A stretch of DNA of 64,000 nucleotides from Natrinema halophilum (lineage in GTDB: Archaea > Halobacteriota > Halobacteria > Halobacteriales > Natrialbaceae), in the NCBI RefSeq assembly GCF_013402815.2, contig NZ_CP058601.1, positions 3,162,001 to 3,226,000 on the forward strand, written 5' to 3'. Positions 8,402-16,699 of this stretch are shown here, one piece after another. A model generated the notes under the pieces. That model saw nothing but the letters and a program-made list of their open reading frames with translations. It was not told the origin of the DNA and ran no database searches. Positions within the stretch are counted from its first letter, which is position 1. Each line of letters starts with the position of its first letter. Made by a program: the position numbers and the translations under genes.

Positions 8402-9049
8402 GTGACCGAGCGATCGACGGCTCGGCCGTATCCCCACATCGGCGACGACTGGTCCGACGATCGTTCCGATGAACTGCACTCGGCGGTCGACGAAGATGGG
8501 TCAACGGCCGGTCGGCAGTCGCTTACCGAGTACTGTCACACCGTCGCAGGAGCGATTTTCGGGACGATCGCCGAGTCATCCCACGACGACGTGGAGGGGG
8601 CGATCATGGATACGTCCCTCGAATGCGCCGAGACCATCGACTGCCCGGACGAGATCTGTCTCCGTCTCCTCGAGAGTATGGCGACGGAACTCGACCGGCG
8701 ACTGTCTCCCGAGGAACAGGCTCGCGTTCTCGTCGCGGCGGCGTCCAGACTGTCGCCGCTACGGGCGGCCGAGAACCCGCTCGAGGCGACGTTGGCGCAC
8801 CTGTGCTCGGTCGCCATCACCAAAGACTACACGCTCGCTCCCCGTTCGACCGCCCTCGAAACGGACACGCGATCGTGGGACGTGACCCTATCGGGGTACG
8901 CCGTGGCCCGGTCCGGTGACCGATTGGCCACGCTGTCGCTCGTGCTCGAACTGCTGCGACGGCACCCGGACCCCGCCCTGACGATTTCACGGGCGATGCG
9001 ACTCGACCGGGGGCTGCGACGTCGACGTGGCGGTTCAGGCTCACGATAG
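8402..9049 (+). CDS. Hypothetical protein in the iron locus
   Basis: I do not recognise this 215-residue protein. It is mostly alpha-helical by composition: acidic in the first 60 residues, then Leu/Ala/Arg-rich helices, ending in a basic tail rich in Arg and Gly. No signal peptide or membrane segment is evident. GTG 8402 is the start of the longest frame; ATG 8468 lies in another frame. The gene follows the FAD reductase by 121 bp on the same strand and converges on the gene at 9297-9806, so it belongs by position to the iron-siderophore locus. Codon use (G/C at third positions) supports real coding. Confidence 0.55.
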   Translation: MTERSTARPYPHIGDDWSDDRSDELHSAVDEDGSTAGRQSLTEYCHTVAGAIFGTIAESSHDDVEGAIMDTSLECAETIDCPDEICLRLLESMATELDRRLSPEEQARVLVAAASRLSPLRAAENPLEATLAHLCSVAITKDYTLAPRSTALETDTRSWDVTLSGYAVARSGDRLATLSLVLELLRRHPDPALTISRAMRLDRGLRRRRGGSGSR

Positions 9050-9296
9050 CCGCGGAGTCAGCGCCCACGGGGCTCGTCTGCGTCTCGGAGGTGACCCCGT
9101 CGTGAGCGTTCGAACGCCGATCCACCACGCACGCGACCGCGTAACGGAAGATGCGCGATCACGTGCGCGAGAAGCGGGGCTTCGTTCGACACCTTCGAGC
9201 GTCAGGTTCGACAGATCGCCCCTCGCTCGCTGTTGCACCCACCGGTGGCGCCAGCCACCACGGACGGGGGCGCTCGCAGGGCACCGACGATTCGCG

Positions 9297-9806
9297 TCAC
9301 TCCTGTGGGGTATTCCGAGAAGACACGTTCGAATCGAGTTGCCGCGAGACGAACTCATCGTCCAGCAGCGAATCGGGCCCTGCCAGGTGCACGACTGGGC
9401 AGTTCTCGATTCGAAGCCATTCGTCGTTCCGATCGCCCGCCACGGTCACGGTCTGGCGCGTTTGCGGGAGGCCGTTCGCTCGACGTCGATCGATCGACTC
9501 GCGCACGGTCGAACTCTCGAGCGAACCCGTAAACCGCTCGGAAGCGACGAGGTCGTACCGCGTGAGCGAACGGTCGAGCGTTCCGAGTGCCTCCCGGTAC
9601 TGACGCGCGGCCTCGCACGCGCAATCTGCCGCCTCGTACGAGTTGAAGCTCGCGTCCGTGACCGGCTCCGGAACGACGCCGGTGTCCTTGCAGACGACTG
9701 CGAACTCGCCGTTGGGAACCGAGAGCTCCTCGATCAGCCGGCGTGCCTGCTCGAGCGTTTCTTTGACGCCGCCTTCGTCGCCGGCTTCCGTTTCGGTCCT
9801 GTCCAT
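9297..9806 (-). CDS. DUF7552-like haloarchaeal protein of the iron operon
   Basis: A 169-residue, acidic soluble protein starting four bases after the stop of the siderophore-binding protein gene, so almost certainly co-transcribed with it. About residues 15-80 hold a helix KETLEQARRLIEEL, a short sheet GEFAVVCKDTGVVPEPV and a Cys pair ADCACEAARQY. The second half has no recognisable motif beyond LRIENCPVVHL. The layout resembles small haloarchaeal proteins (DUF7552) seen near iron uptake genes, but I am unsure of that assignment. Function is unknown; a role in handling the imported siderophore or its iron is only suggested by context. Confidence 0.6.
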   Translation of the reverse strand: MDRTETEAGDEGGVKETLEQARRLIEELSVPNGEFAVVCKDTGVVPEPVTDASFNSYEAADCACEAARQYREALGTLDRSLTRYDLVASERFTGSLESSTVRESIDRRRANGLPQTRQTVTVAGDRNDEWLRIENCPVVHLAGPDSLLDDEFVSRQLDSNVSSRNTPQE

Positions 9807-9809
9807 CGA

Positions 9810-10925
9810 TCAGAAGTCGCCGTTGACGATGTCGCCGACCCGCTGTCGGTCGTAGAGTTTCTTCTCGACGCCGTAGACCTGCTTGGCCGCTCGATCGGTG
9901 ACGACGAGGTTCGTGATCGGGCCCTGGTAGAGCGGACCGCCGCGGTAGACATCGCCGTTCTTTACGGCGGTCAATTTGCTGGCGACGCTGTCGGACTCCA
10001 TTTGTGAGACGATGGCGTCCTGAAACTCCGAAACGGTCTTCGCTTCCTGTCCGCGGAACAGGATGATATCGGGATCGATCTCGAGGAGCGTCTCGTACCC
10101 GACCGAACCGCGGGTGCTGTGGAAGTCTCGCACGTCCGTTTCGGCGAACGCGTCGACGACCTCGAGGTCGCGCCACTGTTTGAAACTCGTCCCCTCGCCG
10201 ATCAGGTACGGGGAGAACGATCCCATTTCGTCCGCGCTTGCCCACATGATCGCGACGCTCGGCCGCTCTCCTTCCGGCGGCACGATATCGGCGACGTTCG
10301 ATTGGAACTCCTCGTGGAGGCTCTCGAAGGCTTCGTATCGCTCTTTTTCTTTGAATACCTGCGACAGCTTCTCGAAGGCCTCCAGCAACGTCAGATACTT
10401 GTAATCGTGCCACTCGTAGCCGGTCGAAAAGATACTGTTGCCGAAAAAGGGCGTTCCGGTCGATTCGATCCGATCGATATCCTCCTGTTTCCAGTTGTCG
10501 GTCCGTCCGATGATGAAATTCGGATCGTTTACAAATACGTCCACGTCCTCGCTCAGGTTCATGAACTCCTCTGCGGTTAATTCGTCTCCCCACAGCGACT
10601 TCATATCGCTTTTGTTGACGCTTACGTCCGGTATCTCGTCGTAGTACTGCGTATGATAGCGGTTGGCGAGATAGACTCCTTTCGGCGGCCCCTGGCCCAG
10701 CGCGATCCCCATGTCGGCCCAACTGCCGTTGTTGGCGGCCCATGCTTCCGGTATGCCGTCGAATTCGACCTCGCCGACCGGCGGCATCGAGACCGTGTAC
10801 GGGTCAGTGTTCGCGGAGCCGTCGTTGTCAGTATCGCTGATGCAGCCGGCCATCGCGCCCATGCCGGCGATTACTCCACTGGTCCGGAGCACGTTGCGTC
10901 TCGTCCGTAGCCGTCGGTCGCTCAT
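9810..10925 (-). CDS. Iron(III)-siderophore ABC transporter substrate-binding lipoprotein
   Basis: A 371-residue exported protein. The N-terminus has a Tat motif (TRRNVLR) and lipobox (MGAMAGC, Cys about residue 28), so it is anchored outside the membrane. The rest matches the FepB/FhuD-type class III binding proteins: first lobe with PYTVSMPPVGEVEFDG, a long linking helix (FEKLSQVFKEKERYEAFESL) and second lobe with DIILFRGQEAKTV. ATG 10925 lies three bases beyond a perfect TTTAGG-N4-CCTAAA palindrome; this start is preferred over an upstream in-frame ATG at 10997, which would bury the operator in coding sequence. It is separate from the permease/ATPase genes and has its own operator. Confidence 0.88.
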   Translation of the reverse strand: MSDRRLRTRRNVLRTSGVIAGMGAMAGCISDTDNDGSANTDPYTVSMPPVGEVEFDGIPEAWAANNGSWADMGIALGQGPPKGVYLANRYHTQYYDEIPDVSVNKSDMKSLWGDELTAEEFMNLSEDVDVFVNDPNFIIGRTDNWKQEDIDRIESTGTPFFGNSIFSTGYEWHDYKYLTLLEAFEKLSQVFKEKERYEAFESLHEEFQSNVADIVPPEGERPSVAIMWASADEMGSFSPYLIGEGTSFKQWRDLEVVDAFAETDVRDFHSTRGSVGYETLLEIDPDIILFRGQEAKTVSEFQDAIVSQMESDSVASKLTAVKNGDVYRGGPLYQGPITNLVVTDRAAKQVYGVEKKLYDRQRVGDIVNGDF

Positions 10926-10928
10926 ATT

Positions 10929-10944
10929 TTTAGGCCGACCTAAA
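10929..10944. promoter_or_regulatory. Palindromic operator TTTAGG-CCGA-CCTAAA
   Basis: A perfect inverted hexamer pair ending three bases from the start codon of the siderophore-binding protein gene (minus strand). The same spacing and hexamers occur at 7032 and 12950, which points to one metal-responsive regulator of the DtxR/SirR type. The regulator gene is not in this window. Confidence 0.8.
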
Positions 10945-10977
10945 AGTATTAAATTCTTCCGAAACTGACCGAATTCG

Positions 10978-11835
10978 TCATCGATCCGGAAGCGCACGCT
11001 TCGGCAGCACCTGGAGTTCCGGCTCGTATTCGACCGTCGCCTCGACGCCGAAGACGTCGGCGAGCAACTGTTCGGTGACGACCTCCTCGGGCGGCCCCCA
11101 GTCGTACAGTTCCCCGTCGCACATCGCGATCAGGTAATCCGCGAAGCGAGCCGCCTGCGAGATATCGTGCAGGATGACGGCAACGGTGACTCCTTTCTGT
11201 ACGTTGAGCTGGCGGATCGTCTCGAGAACCCGGAACTGGTGGTGGACATCTAGAAACGTCGTCGGTTCGTCGAGCAGGAGGACATCCGTATCCTGTGCGA
11301 GTACCATGGCGATCCAGGCCAGTTGTTTCTGTCCACCGCTCAGCTGCCCGAGTTCGGCGCTCCGCAGATGCTCGATTCCGGCCAGTTCGAGCGCCCGATC
11401 GACCGCATCGCGGTCCGCATCGTCGACGTTGTCGAAGAAGCCCCGGTGAGGATATCGGCCGTGGTAGACGAGGTCCTCGACGGTGATCGAACCCAGCGAG
11501 TCGTTTTCCTGGGAGAGGACTCCCAGTTCCCGCGCCAGTTCCTTTTGACTAAACGAGTCGAGGTCTTCGCCGTGGATCCGGACTGTCCCGGTATCTGGCT
11601 CGAGGTGGTTCGAGAGTGACTTCAGCAGTGTGCTCTTCCCGCAGCCGTTCGGGCCGACGAGGGCGGTCACCGCTTCCTCGGGAACGTCGAGGCGTGCACA
11701 CTCGACGATCGGTTCCTTGCTCGTCGGGTAACTCAACTCGAGGTCGTCGCCGACGAGCGCGCTTTCGACGGCGACGCCGTCCCCGTCGGTTATGCGATCC
11801 GATTCTCCGGTCGCGTCCTGCTGTGTACGTCCCAT
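10978..11835 (-). CDS. Iron-siderophore ABC transporter ATP-binding protein (FecE/FhuC type)
   Basis: A 285-residue ATPase with Walker A GPNGCGKST (about residues 57-65), a Q-loop, signature LSGGQKQ (about 157-163), Walker B VLLLDEP and H-loop VILHD. This order and the insert typical of iron-siderophore importers fit FecE/FhuC. Its ATG overlaps the stop codon of the permease gene by one base (TAATG), showing translational coupling. It provides energy for uptake of ferric siderophores through the FecCD permease. The first 30 residues are an acidic haloarchaeal extension. Confidence 0.92.
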   Translation of the reverse strand: MGRTQQDATGESDRITDGDGVAVESALVGDDLELSYPTSKEPIVECARLDVPEEAVTALVGPNGCGKSTLLKSLSNHLEPDTGTVRIHGEDLDSFSQKELARELGVLSQENDSLGSITVEDLVYHGRYPHRGFFDNVDDADRDAVDRALELAGIEHLRSAELGQLSGGQKQLAWIAMVLAQDTDVLLLDEPTTFLDVHHQFRVLETIRQLNVQKGVTVAVILHDISQAARFADYLIAMCDGELYDWGPPEEVVTEQLLADVFGVEATVEYEPELQVLPKRALPDR

Positions 11836-12947
11836 TAGAGTTCACCCATCGTTTGTTGCTTGCGCATCAGGTAGAGGAAGTAGGGGCCTCCGACCAACCC
11901 GGTGACGACGCCGACCGGCAACTGGATGCCGGGAAGCGCGAGGCGTGCGCCGACGTCCGCGACGACCATCAACGCTGGACCTGCGAAAAGACAGCCGACT
12001 AGCAGCCGCCGGTAATCGCTGCCGACGGTGTTTCGGACGATGTGCGGGACGACCAGGCCGAAGAAGCTGACGATGCCGGCGACGGCGATCGCGACGCTCG
12101 CAGCCAGGATTGCACAGACCGAGAGGAGAAAGCGCGTTCGCTCGACCCGCATTCCAAGCGATTGAGCGGTGCGCTCGCCGAGCATCAAGACGTTCAACTG
12201 TCGCGCTCCACCGATCGCGATCGCGATCGCAAACAGCGCCGGCAGGAGCGCGATCCGCACCTGGTCCCATCGCGTTCCCGTAAGCGACCCAGTTAGCCAG
12301 GCGATTGCGGTCTGGACGACGCCGATGTCGTCCGCGAAAAAGAACAGCCCCTGTTGCAGGGATTGAAAGATCATGTTCACGATGACGCCGGCGAGGACCA
12401 GACGGACGGGGCTCGTCCCACCCTTCCAGGCGATCGTATAGACGAGTAAAAACGCCACCGCGCCCCCCACAGTCGCGATCAGGGGTAACAATTGCGAGAG
12501 CCCGCTGAAGACGATCAGCGTCGCCAGCACGGCGAACCCTGCGCCGGAGCTCACTCCAAGCACGAACGGACTCGCCAACTCGTTGCGCGTCACGGCCTGG
12601 AATATCGCACCGGAGATAGCCAGCGTGGCACCGGCGATGATCCCGACCAATACTCGCGGGAGTCGTAGCTCCCAGACGACGACGCTCGCGGTGCTCATCT
12701 CCGGTGTTTCCGTCCCGAGCAGGAACGACGACCACGCGTCGAGATTGAACATGACCGCGGGATTGAATACCGCGTGCCATGTTTCGACGACCGTCATCGA
12801 GTACTCGCCGAAACTCATCTGTACGAGTCCGGCGACGACGGTGACGATCGCACTCGCCAGACAAAAGAGGACGAGGGTCCCCGTCACCCACCCCTCTCGC
12901 TCTCGAGCGGACGAATGCCCCCCGACCGACTGGGCGTCTGCCATCAT
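11835..12947 (-). CDS. FecCD-family siderophore transporter permease
   Basis: A 370-residue membrane protein with about ten transmembrane segments and the FecCD signatures LRLPRVLVGIIAGATLAISG (about residues 94-113), a conserved cytoplasmic loop GMRVERTRF and a C-terminal GLVVPHIVRNTVG with ALMVVADVGARL. It forms the channel for ferric siderophore import as a homodimer with the adjacent ATPase. Start ATG 12947 or ATG 12944; both are right behind the operator at 12950. Gene order permease-ATPase, then the binding protein under its own operator, is a complete importer. Confidence 0.9.
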   Translation of the reverse strand: MMADAQSVGGHSSAREREGWVTGTLVLFCLASAIVTVVAGLVQMSFGEYSMTVVETWHAVFNPAVMFNLDAWSSFLLGTETPEMSTASVVVWELRLPRVLVGIIAGATLAISGAIFQAVTRNELASPFVLGVSSGAGFAVLATLIVFSGLSQLLPLIATVGGAVAFLLVYTIAWKGGTSPVRLVLAGVIVNMIFQSLQQGLFFFADDIGVVQTAIAWLTGSLTGTRWDQVRIALLPALFAIAIAIGGARQLNVLMLGERTAQSLGMRVERTRFLLSVCAILAASVAIAVAGIVSFFGLVVPHIVRNTVGSDYRRLLVGCLFAGPALMVVADVGARLALPGIQLPVGVVTGLVGGPYFLYLMRKQQTMGEL

Positions 12948-12949
12948 AG

Positions 12950-12965
12950 TTTAGGAGGACCTAAA
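12950..12965. promoter_or_regulatory. Palindromic operator TTTAGG-AGGA-CCTAAA
   Basis: A perfect inverted hexamer pair two to five bases from the permease start codon. It is the first of three operator-like sites spaced 35 bp apart here, because a 35-bp repeat follows. Confidence 0.8.
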
Positions 12966-13030
12966 AAGCGCTTAGTAGTTGCGATTCAGGAAGGCCTAAA
13001 AAGCGCTTAGTAGTTGCGATTCAGGAAGGC
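12961..13030. repeat. Two perfect 35-bp direct repeats carrying operator copies
   Basis: Copies at 12961-12995 and 12996-13030 are identical. Across the first junction they recreate an operator-like site TTCAGG-AAGG-CCTAAA (12985-13000), and across the second a weaker one TTCAGG-AAGG-CCAAAC (13020-13035). They lie directly upstream of the FecCD operon. Confidence 0.9.
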
Positions 13031-13101
13031 CAAACTGACGCTTCGGAGTCGTACTTCCGGAAGGTCGACCCTCCAACCCCGGTAGATGACCGCTCGTGCG
13101 G

Positions 13102-13467
13102 TCACTCGAGTAACTGAATCTCGTCGTCGCCGTTCGGGACGGCACAGAGGAACGCGCCTCGTTCGTCGCTTTCGTTTCGATACCAGTGGGTCGTCCCGGC
13201 CGGAATGAACAACGAATCGCCCGGTTCGACGTCGTGTTCCTCGCCATCGATTCCGACCGTGTACTCGCCCTCGAGAACGTACTGTTCGTGTTCCACGTCG
13301 TTGGTGTGTTTCGGGACCTCGCCGCCGGCCTCGAGGACGAATCGCCGGATCGCGAAGTTCGGCGCGCCGTGATCGTCGGCGATCAGGACGCCCTTCGAGA
13401 GACCGTCTGTGGCCTCGACCGGTTCGTACTCGATTTCGTCATCGCGTCGCAACACGGAGTCGGGCAT
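13102..13467 (-). CDS. Cupin-domain protein
   Basis: A 121-residue single-domain cupin. The first cupin motif runs through PKHTNDVEHEQYVLEGEYTV (about residues 53-72), with the metal ligands His and Glu in HTNDVEHEQ; the second includes GDSLFIPAGTTHWYRN (about 83-98). Such small cupins bind a metal and either isomerise sugars, degrade small molecules or act as sensors; which one cannot be told. It is a single-gene unit, divergent from nothing and 136 bp downstream of the repeat block. Confidence 0.85.
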   Translation of the reverse strand: MPDSVLRRDDEIEYEPVEATDGLSKGVLIADDHGAPNFAIRRFVLEAGGEVPKHTNDVEHEQYVLEGEYTVGIDGEEHDVEPGDSLFIPAGTTHWYRNESDERGAFLCAVPNGDDEIQLLE

Positions 13468-13554
13468 ATCGGAAATCGGACCCGAAGGAACAAAACCGTC
13501 CGGGTCGGCGTCCAGGGCGAGTCCGTCCGGTCGCGGCCCGAACCACCGTCCGTC

Positions 13555-13674
13555 TCACAGTGTCCGTCGGAGTCTGGCGATCAAATACAAGAGGCCCCCG
13601 ATAGCACCGGCGACGAGTGAGAGGTTGATAAGCAAAACGAGAAGCTCAGGCGGACCGAGTGAGAGGGGAGACAT
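13555..13674 (-). CDS. Small membrane protein (39 residues)
   Basis: ATG 13674 opens a 39-residue frame with one hydrophobic segment (LLVLLINLSLVAGAIGGLLY, residues about 12-31) and a basic end ARLRRTL, so the C-terminus should be cytoplasmic. Size and composition fit the many single-span haloarchaeal microproteins. No function known. It precedes the cupin gene on the same strand. Confidence 0.5.
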   Translation of the reverse strand: MSPLSLGPPELLVLLINLSLVAGAIGGLLYLIARLRRTL

Positions 13675-13820
13675 ATCGGTTTCAACGACGATCTGTCGCG
13701 ACTAATTTAGCTGTATAGTAACCAGTCCTGGCCTGCGCTCCGTCAGCCTCACTTGTGCTGGCGCTGCCGCTGGACGGTTAAAATACTGCAGTCAAGTGCC
13801 GATACCGTAACGAATTCGCC

Positions 13821-14015
13821 TTACAGGCGCTCGACGTTCGTTGCGCGCGGGCCCTTGGGGGCCTGCTCGATGTCGAACTCGAGTTCCTGTCCTTCTTCCA
13901 GGTCCGGGCCGCCGATGTCTTCCATGTGGAAGAACACGTCGTCGTCCGCGTCCTCAGTCTCGATGAATCCGTAGCCGCCAGTGTCGTTGAAGAAATCAAC
14001 GGTTCCTTTCGCCAT
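13821..14015 (-). CDS. cspA: Cold-shock protein CspA family
   Basis: A 64-residue single cold-shock domain: RNP1-like GGYGFI (residues 13-18) and RNP2-like DVFFHM (about 26-31), with the usual ending KGPRATNVERL. These proteins bind single-stranded RNA/DNA and act as RNA chaperones. The acidic composition is typical of haloarchaeal CspA. A TATA-like GGGTTTATGAG sits about 30 bp upstream on the minus strand (14040-14052), so the leader is short. The gene stands alone. Confidence 0.93.
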   Translation of the reverse strand: MAKGTVDFFNDTGGYGFIETEDADDDVFFHMEDIGGPDLEEGQELEFDIEQAPKGPRATNVERL

Positions 14016-14126
14016 TGCTTCTAAAGAGAACGGCCCCTAACTCATAAACCCTCCGACTCGGTATATCCGCCCAATTCGCCCGTATCAGTCCCTGACAGTC
14101 CGGTATTCGTTCTCATCTCTAATTGA

Positions 14127-14345
14127 TTAGATACCGTCACCGTCCTCGAGTCGCTGTACTGAAATCGAAATAAAGTAGACCAACATGAACAGCAAGAACC
14201 CGCCCGAGAGTCCGACGAGTTCCACCGTGCCCACGCTCCCTGGACTGATCACGGCGAATGCCACCATACCGACGACGTAGACCGCGATCATGAATACCCC
14301 GACAGCGTAGTAGAACCCGATATCGGACTCGAGATACTCTCGCAT
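14127..14345 (-). CDS. Small integral membrane protein
   Basis: A 72-residue protein with two membrane segments (YYAVGVFMIAVYVVGMVAF, about residues 12-31, and LVGLSGGFLLFMLVYFISI, about 43-62) joined by a short loop, with an acidic C-terminal tail. I do not recognise the family beyond haloarchaeal small membrane proteins. It lies between cspA (same strand) and the enone reductase gene (opposite strand); no operon is evident. Confidence 0.6.
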   Translation of the reverse strand: MREYLESDIGFYYAVGVFMIAVYVVGMVAFAVISPGSVGTVELVGLSGGFLLFMLVYFISISVQRLEDGDGI

Positions 14346-14546
14346 TGGTGTTTGCAGTCTTTCGATCCAAACCGCAAAACGCTATCGACCCGTCTCGATT
14401 CGGCGCGATGGCGACGGTCCTCTCCGGGTGCGGTCCGATCAGTGCTCGGACGGGCGTGCAAATCGCGCAACTGCGGATCGGTTTCCGTCTACTCTTGCAG
14501 GTTCCGCGAGCCCAACATTGATTTATGGATAGGAACATTGAAACGT

Positions 14547-15563
14547 ATGGCAGAAACCAGGCAGTGGCGACTCGCCAGCCGTCCCGTCGGTGAACCGTCC
14601 ATGGAGAATTTCGAACTCGTCACTGTCGACCGACCCGAACCCGGGCACGACGAAGTACTCGTCGAGACGCTGTATCAGTCGGTCGACCCCTATATGCGCG
14701 GGCGGATGCGCGACGCCGAATCCTACGCCGAACCGTGGGACGTCGGCGATCCGATGAAAGCCGGCGTCGTCGGCGAAGTCATCGAGTCGAATGCCGACGA
14801 GTTCGAGGCGGGCGACGTCGTGACCGGCGACCTCCTCTGGGCGGAACACGCGGTTGCCGACGCGGACGAACTCCAACGAGTGAATCCGGACCTCGGCCCG
14901 GTCTCGACGGCTCTGGGCGTTCTCGGCATGCCCGGCGTGACCGCCTACTGGGGCCTGCTCGACGTCGGCGACCCCAAGCCCGGCGACACCGTATTCGTCT
15001 CGGCTGCCGCGGGGGCGGTCGGTTCGGTCGTCGGCCAGCTCGCCCAGATCAACGGTGCGCGCGTCGTCGGTACCGCCGGCAGCGACGAGAAGATCGAGTG
15101 GCTTACGGAGGAGTTGGGCTTCGACGCCGCGATCAATTACAAGGAGACCGACGATCTCTCCGGGGCAGTGGCCGAGGCCTGCCCGAACGGGATCGACGTC
15201 TACTTCGACAACGTTGGCGGCCCCATAACGGACGCCGTCTGGCCCCGACTGAACGAGTTCTCACGGGTCGCGATCTGTGGCCAGATCGCGCTGTACAACG
15301 AGACGGATGTTCCGACCGGTCCCCGAAAGCTCGCGACGCTCATCGAGAAACGCGCGAAAGTCGAGGGACTGCTCGTCAGCGACTATCAGGATCGCTGGGG
15401 CGAAGCGCTCGAGCGACTCTCTCGGTTCGTCCACGAGGACGAAATCCGCTACCGCGAGAACGTCGTCGAGGGCTTCGAGAACGCACCCGACGCATTCCTC
15501 GGGCTCTTCGAGGGTGAGAACATCGGGAAACAACTCGTCAAGGTCGCCGACTACGACGGCTGA
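14547..15563 (+). CDS. NADP-dependent enone/alkene reductase of the MDR superfamily (CurA/LTB4-DH type)
   Basis: A 338-residue zinc-free medium-chain reductase. N-terminal GroES-like half with SVDPYMRGRM (about residues 50-59), which is a signature of the leukotriene B4 12-hydroxydehydrogenase/CurA family, then a Rossmann half with VSAAAGAVGSVVGQLA (about 150-165) and DVYFDNVGG (about 215). These enzymes reduce activated C=C bonds using NADPH. No zinc ligands are seen. Start ATG 14547 rather than the 5' extended frame, since residue 4 onward matches the usual N-terminus QWRLASRPVGEP. Single gene, convergent with the decayed HTH gene. Confidence 0.9.
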   Translation: MAETRQWRLASRPVGEPSMENFELVTVDRPEPGHDEVLVETLYQSVDPYMRGRMRDAESYAEPWDVGDPMKAGVVGEVIESNADEFEAGDVVTGDLLWAEHAVADADELQRVNPDLGPVSTALGVLGMPGVTAYWGLLDVGDPKPGDTVFVSAAAGAVGSVVGQLAQINGARVVGTAGSDEKIEWLTEELGFDAAINYKETDDLSGAVAEACPNGIDVYFDNVGGPITDAVWPRLNEFSRVAICGQIALYNETDVPTGPRKLATLIEKRAKVEGLLVSDYQDRWGEALERLSRFVHEDEIRYRENVVEGFENAPDAFLGLFEGENIGKQLVKVADYDG

Positions 15564-15830
15564 CGTCGTCGTCTGACTCCGACGCTGCGCCGGGACGGAT
15601 CGGCCCAGGCCCGCGGACCGAACTCGCCCATCGCGGCGCGAACGACTTTCATCTCCGCTTTTTGCACGTGTTCGCTCCCTGTCGCCGATGTACTCCCGAG
15701 TTCGGCGGCGACGTCCGCGCAGGTAGCACTTCGAGGCCGGTCGGAATAGCCGAGTTCCAGCGCAATCGCGAGTGCTCGCCCTGTCTGTCGCTCACTGTCG
15801 GCTCCGGCCCGGGCAGCTCTCGGGGGGCAG
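15551..15830 (-). pseudogene. Decayed bat-type HTH_10 regulator fragment
   Basis: Read on the minus strand, the frame contains an HTH_10 (bacterio-opsin activator) domain: ALAIALELGYSDRPRSAT, then DVAAELGSTSATGSEHVQKA and RAAMGEFGP. The matching start of the domain, VSDRQ, is in another frame, so at least one indel separates them. Upstream of this the frame loses similarity. The C-terminal end overlaps the reductase gene. It is likely the remains of a transcriptional regulator that once controlled the divergent RND transporter, also decayed. Confidence 0.6.
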
Positions 15831-15954
15831 TTCCGATTTCGTCGATCCGAACGTCGATCACGATTCCGGTCCGATCTCTCGAGTCGGTGTACGACGCGTT
15901 TTTCGCGCCAATCCGGAACTCTCCACCCGGTATATTCACCGCACTGACGTCTGC

Positions 15955-16693
15955 GGGTACGATGTGCTCAGGCTTCGCATGAGCGGTGATGGCACCGCGG
16001 AGCCGTCGACCGTCGAGAGTCAGGTGACCGCCGTCGCGTCGACGCTCGAGACTGACGACGACGAGCGCCGGGTGACTGCAACCGGTGGGCCGATCGTCAC
16101 CGCTGCAGTTACCGAAGAACTCACCGCGCCCTCACTGAGAGCCTCGGAAACCGTGGCGGTGATTCTCTCGTTGCTCATCGTCGTCTTTCGAACGACCGGA
16201 TCGAGCGCCTCGCTCGGCACTGTCACGCTCGCGCCGATCCTCTGTGCCGTGATCTGATTGCTCGGGATGCTGGCCGTCCTCGAGATACCGCTTGGCCAGG
16301 TTTCCGCGCTCGTCGGCAGCATCTCGCTCGGCCTGGGGGTCGACGACGCGCTCCCCGTTACCGAACGGTTCAGTCACGAACCCGAGGCGGGAGCCGACGT
16401 GGCGACGGCCCTGCACCGGACCGTCGTCGGGACGGGCGGTGCCCTTCTGAGTAGCGCCGTCACGACGGCGGCCGGCTTCGGTGTTCTGGCGGTTGCCGTG
16501 ACTCCTGCGCTTCAGCAGTTCGGAATCAGCCTCGGGATCGGGACTTGTACGCCCTCCTCGCGAGCGTCTTCGTCCTGCCGAACCTGCTCGCCCTCTGGGT
16601 CCGATACGGCTGCGGCTCGGTCGAAACGCCGATCACGACAGTGACCGCCGGAGACGATCGGCGTTCTCGTCCGAACGGTCGCGTCGACCGGGG
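15955..16693 (+). pseudogene. Decayed RND/MMPL-family permease, C-terminal part
   Basis: One frame carries RLRMSGDG, VTATGGPIVTAAVTEEL and a membrane segment VAVILSLLIVVF, then a TGA at 16255-16257 where the family has Trp (CAVI-stop-LLGML). It continues in the same frame through GADVATALHRTVVGTGGALL and TTAAGFGVLA, and then needs a frame change at about 16544 to read LYALLASVFVLPNLLALWVRYG. So there is one stop and one single-base deletion. RND permeases of this type in haloarchaea have about 800 residues; only the last quarter remains. Confidence 0.8.
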
Positions 16694-16699
16694 TCGCAG

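Noticed and set aside
9027-10007. Plus-strand open frame across the iron operon
   Set aside because: It overlaps two better supported minus-strand genes and is Arg-rich with no motif.
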